A stretch of 33,400 bases of DNA, taken from assembly GCA_045614025.1 (NCBI GenBank), contig JAZLCE010000006.1, positions 1-33,400 of the forward strand. Reading direction: 5' to 3'. Source of the DNA: RGIG4140 sp045614025. Lineage in GTDB: Bacteria; Pseudomonadota; Alphaproteobacteria; CAAHEQ01; UBA3637. How positions within the stretch are numbered: position 1 is the stretch's first letter; each line of letters opens with the position of its first letter. This document shows positions 30,974-33,400 of the stretch, in pieces. A program made the translations under genes and the position numbers. The notes beneath the pieces were generated by a model. It was not told the origin of the DNA. It saw only the letters and a list, made by a program, of their open reading frames with translations, and made no database searches.

Positions 30974-31994
30974 TTTTATTCTCCTGATGCGGGTCAAATG
31001 CATCTCGCACTCCTTCTCCAATGAAAACAAGAAGTGTTAACAAAAAACTCATTACAAAAAAGGCTGTTAAACCCAACCAAGGAGCTGATAAATTTTCCTT
31101 TCCTTGTCGAATAAGTTCACCTAATCCTGGCGTTCCAACAGGCAAACCAAATCCTAAAAAATCTAATGCGGAAAGAGAAACAATCGCAGAAGAAAGCATA
31201 AAAGGAATATAAGTTATTGTTGCAACCAAAGCATTTGGTAAAATATGCCGCCACATAATCATAAAATCACCAACACCTAATGTTTTTGCACTTTTAATAT
31301 AATCCAATCCTCTTGTTTTTAAAAATTCAGCCCGAACAACGCCTGTTAACTGAGTCCAACTAAACAATAATAGAATCAACAACAAGCTTAAAAAAGATGG
31401 CGCAATTAAACTTGAAATAATAATTAAAATAAATAATTGCGGTAATGAAGACCAAATCTCTAAAAAACGACCGATAATTAAATCTGTTTTCCCACCAAAA
31501 TAACCTTGAATTGCTCCAACTAAAACACCAATAAGTGCAGATAAAAATGTTAATGACAAACCAAACAATATACTGATTCTTAAAGCATATAATAATCTCG
31601 CAAACACATCTCTTCCTTGATCATCGGTGCCTAATAAATGCGTTCCTCCAGGTTTTGATGGAAAAGGAACTAATGAAAAATAATCAACCGTATCGTACGA
31701 ATATTTTATCAAAGGATTTAAAACAAAAAAATCATTTTCTTTTAAATAAGTTATGGTAAATGAATCAGAAAAATCCGCAGCTGTTGGTAATTCTCCACCC
31801 AACATTTTATCGGAAACAAATTCAACTTGAGGAAAATAAATTTTTTTCTTATCCCATAATAAAATTGGTTTATCATTTGCTATGAATGGCGCAAACAAAG
31901 ATATTAAAAAAATCAATAAAAATAAATACAATGAAATCAATGCTTTTTTATTTTTACAAAAGGCGGATCCACGCTTTGACTTTAATGAAAACAT
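30966..31994 (-). CDS. yejE: Peptide ABC transporter permease YejE
   Basis: This is a 342-residue inner-membrane permease of the DppC/OppC class. An N-terminal helix is followed by a periplasmic loop and then about five helices. GTDDQGRDVFARLLYALRIS (about 121-140) is the family signature before the core, and AKTLGVGDFMIMWRHILPN (about 236-254) is the EAA loop that contacts the ATPase. The start codon overlaps the yejB stop as TAATG and the end overlaps yejF, so all three genes are tightly coupled. Confidence 0.93.
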   Translation of the reverse strand: MFSLKSKRGSAFCKNKKALISLYLFLLIFLISLFAPFIANDKPILLWDKKKIYFPQVEFVSDKMLGGELPTAADFSDSFTITYLKENDFFVLNPLIKYSYDTVDYFSLVPFPSKPGGTHLLGTDDQGRDVFARLLYALRISILFGLSLTFLSALIGVLVGAIQGYFGGKTDLIIGRFLEIWSSLPQLFILIIISSLIAPSFLSLLLILLLFSWTQLTGVVRAEFLKTRGLDYIKSAKTLGVGDFMIMWRHILPNALVATITYIPFMLSSAIVSLSALDFLGFGLPVGTPGLGELIRQGKENLSAPWLGLTAFFVMSFLLTLLVFIGEGVRDAFDPHQENKNA

Positions 31995-33097
31995 TACATC
32001 ATCCTCTTTTCAAAATGAATTCTAGGATCAATCAATGTATAGATAAAATCGCTGATTAAATTTAACACAAGCCCCAACAATGCAAAGAGATAAAGGCTTC
32101 CAAAAATAACAGGATAATCTCGATTTTGAACAGCTTCAAACCCTAATAAACCAAGTCCATCTAAAGAAAAAATTACCTCTATTAAAACAGATCCTGTAAA
32201 TAACATACCAACCAATAAAGATGGAAAACCAGCAATAACAATCAACATTGCATTTCGAAAAACATGCTTATATAACACTTGAGTTTCGCTTAAGCCTTTT
32301 GCGCGAGCCGTTGTTACATATGCTTTTCCAAGCTCATCTAAAAAAGCATTTCTTGTTAAAAAACAAAGACTTGCTAAACCTCCAATTGTTAAAGAAAGAA
32401 CTGGCAATGTGATATGTCTTAAATAATCAAGTATTTTTCCTAAAAAAGAAAGTTCACTAAAATTATCACTTACTAACCCTTTTAAATAAAACCAATTTAA
32501 ATATTCGCCACCAGCAAAAATAACAATTAAAAAAATAGCCAATAAAAAAGAGGGAATTGAATATCCAATTGTTAAAAAGAAACCACTCAACCAGTCAAAT
32601 GCCTGATTTTTCTTCATTGCCCGTTTAATTCCCAATGGAATGGCTATTAAATAAATTAACAAACTTGAAAAAACACCCAAGGAAATTGAAACAGGCATTT
32701 TTTCCAAAATTAAAGAAATAACTGTTTTATCTTGATAAAAACTCTTCCCAAAATCAAAAATACAATAATTTTTCATCATTAAGAAAAATCTTTCCCACAA
32801 AGGTTTATCAAAACCAAACCTTTTTTCCAATTCTTCACGTAATTCTTGCTTTAACCCTTGTGTTCCACGATATGATGTATTTTGGTCAGTTGCTTGACTT
32901 GCACTAGCTGCAACCATTGTTCCTGTTCCAGAAATTCTGGCTGTTGCATCAGGACTCATCCCCGTTTCAAGTTTTAACATCATCTGTTCAACTGGCCCTC
33001 CTGGAGCTAATTGCACAAACATAAAATTAAGAACCATAATGCCAAAAAGCGTTACAGGGATAAGTAATAGACGTTTTAAAAAATATAATTTATTCAT
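31994..33097 (-). CDS. yejB: Peptide ABC transporter permease YejB
   Basis: This is a permease of the DppB/OppB class, about 367 residues. It opens with an N-terminal helix ending in QLAPGGPVEQ, then a periplasmic segment with ELEKRFGFDKPLWERF, then five helices. ARAKGLSETQVLYKHVFRNA is the EAA loop and DPRIHFEKR closes the protein. I start at the ATG at 33097, which gives the same lead-in as other YejB proteins; ATGs at 33106 and 33109 are possible, and none has a clear ribosome-binding site. The binding protein gene yejA is not in the 300 bases upstream, where it would be expected. Confidence 0.9.
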   Translation of the reverse strand: MNKLYFLKRLLLIPVTLFGIMVLNFMFVQLAPGGPVEQMMLKLETGMSPDATARISGTGTMVAASASQATDQNTSYRGTQGLKQELREELEKRFGFDKPLWERFFLMMKNYCIFDFGKSFYQDKTVISLILEKMPVSISLGVFSSLLIYLIAIPLGIKRAMKKNQAFDWLSGFFLTIGYSIPSFLLAIFLIVIFAGGEYLNWFYLKGLVSDNFSELSFLGKILDYLRHITLPVLSLTIGGLASLCFLTRNAFLDELGKAYVTTARAKGLSETQVLYKHVFRNAMLIVIAGFPSLLVGMLFTGSVLIEVIFSLDGLGLLGFEAVQNRDYPVIFGSLYLFALLGLVLNLISDFIYTLIDPRIHFEKRMM

Positions 33098-33104
33098 ATT
33101 AAGC

Positions 33105-33132
33105 ATCATACAAAAAAAAATATAAAAAGCAA
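33105..33132 (-). promoter_or_regulatory. Candidate yejBEF promoter
   Basis: The minus strand has TTGCTT (33127-33132), a 16-base spacer and TATGAT (33105-33110). Transcription from it would begin close to the ATG at 33097, giving a nearly leaderless message. This is a weak prediction. Confidence 0.3.
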
Positions 33133-33400
33133 GCGTTTATTTTCATAATTAATTCAAAGAAAAAATAACATTATTTTATTTTGATATTAATAATTATATA
33201 GTTATTAAATATAATTAAAGTATTAATTGAAGTTAAGCATCAATATCTAAATAAAAAAAGTCCCACCTTATTATTTAATGTTCCCGATATTATTATTTAA
33301 AATAATCCATTTAATAGAAGAATTTAAAAATAAAAAAAATCCATCAAAACCCATTTCAAAATAAACAAAAAACAGCCGTCAACTAATTGATTTTTATAAA
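33133..33400. other. AT-rich region upstream of yejBEF, no gene seen
   Basis: No open frame of convincing size or content is present on either strand. The sequence is dominated by A and T runs. Whatever lies beyond the window edge on this side cannot be judged. Confidence 0.5.

Overview
The window is AT-rich DNA (about one third G+C by eye) from a Gram-negative bacterium, most likely a host-associated alphaproteobacterium. The yqeY-dnaG-rpoD order, RodZ, a VirB8-type protein, a Pmp-like autotransporter and the YejBEF transporter all fit. A 2[4Fe-4S] ferredoxin of the type common in anaerobes hints at a low-oxygen niche such as a gut. The species cannot be named from the sequence alone. No rRNA, tRNA, CRISPR array or complete insertion sequence was found.

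Layout. 1-3.4 kb: a small unknown gene behind a 37-bp perfect palindrome, then a surface-glycan pair (GtrB-like polyprenyl-phosphate glycosyltransferase and a membrane GT-C-like protein). 3.4-7.2 kb: a ferredoxin, a stand-alone mannose-6-phosphate isomerase-type cupin, an orphan VirB8-like protein, NagZ and an RsmB-type rRNA methyltransferase. 7.3-12.6 kb: efp-suhB, prfA-prmC, rodZ and a prepilin peptidase, all on the minus strand. 12.7-17.2 kb: yqeY-dnaG-rpoD on the plus strand. 17.2-22 kb: an accessory region with two identical 87-bp repeats, a relic of an autotransporter 3' end and a 1202-residue autotransporter. 22-25.3 kb: pepN and a Sel1-repeat protein. 25.4-29.4 kb: murL-murD2 and a family 2 glycosyltransferase. 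29.5-33.1 kb: yejB-yejE-yejF. The last 290 bases hold no gene.

How the genes work together. Much of the window serves the envelope. MurD2 and MurL form the alternative route to the D-glutamate of peptidoglycan, by L-Glu ligation followed by epimerisation of the nucleotide precursor. NagZ recycles muropeptides, RodZ organises cell shape, YejBEF imports peptides, and three glycosyltransferase-type proteins build glycans. PrfA and its methyltransferase PrmC, EF-P and RsmB serve translation.

The least explained structures are two. One is a GC-rich 3' cassette: the autotransporter beta-barrel plus an 87-bp structured repeat, with a second repeat copy beside a decayed gene end. The other is a roughly 60-residue C-terminal module with the pattern HxxW...KWD...ExF, found three times in two otherwise different glycosyltransferase-type proteins about 27 kb apart.
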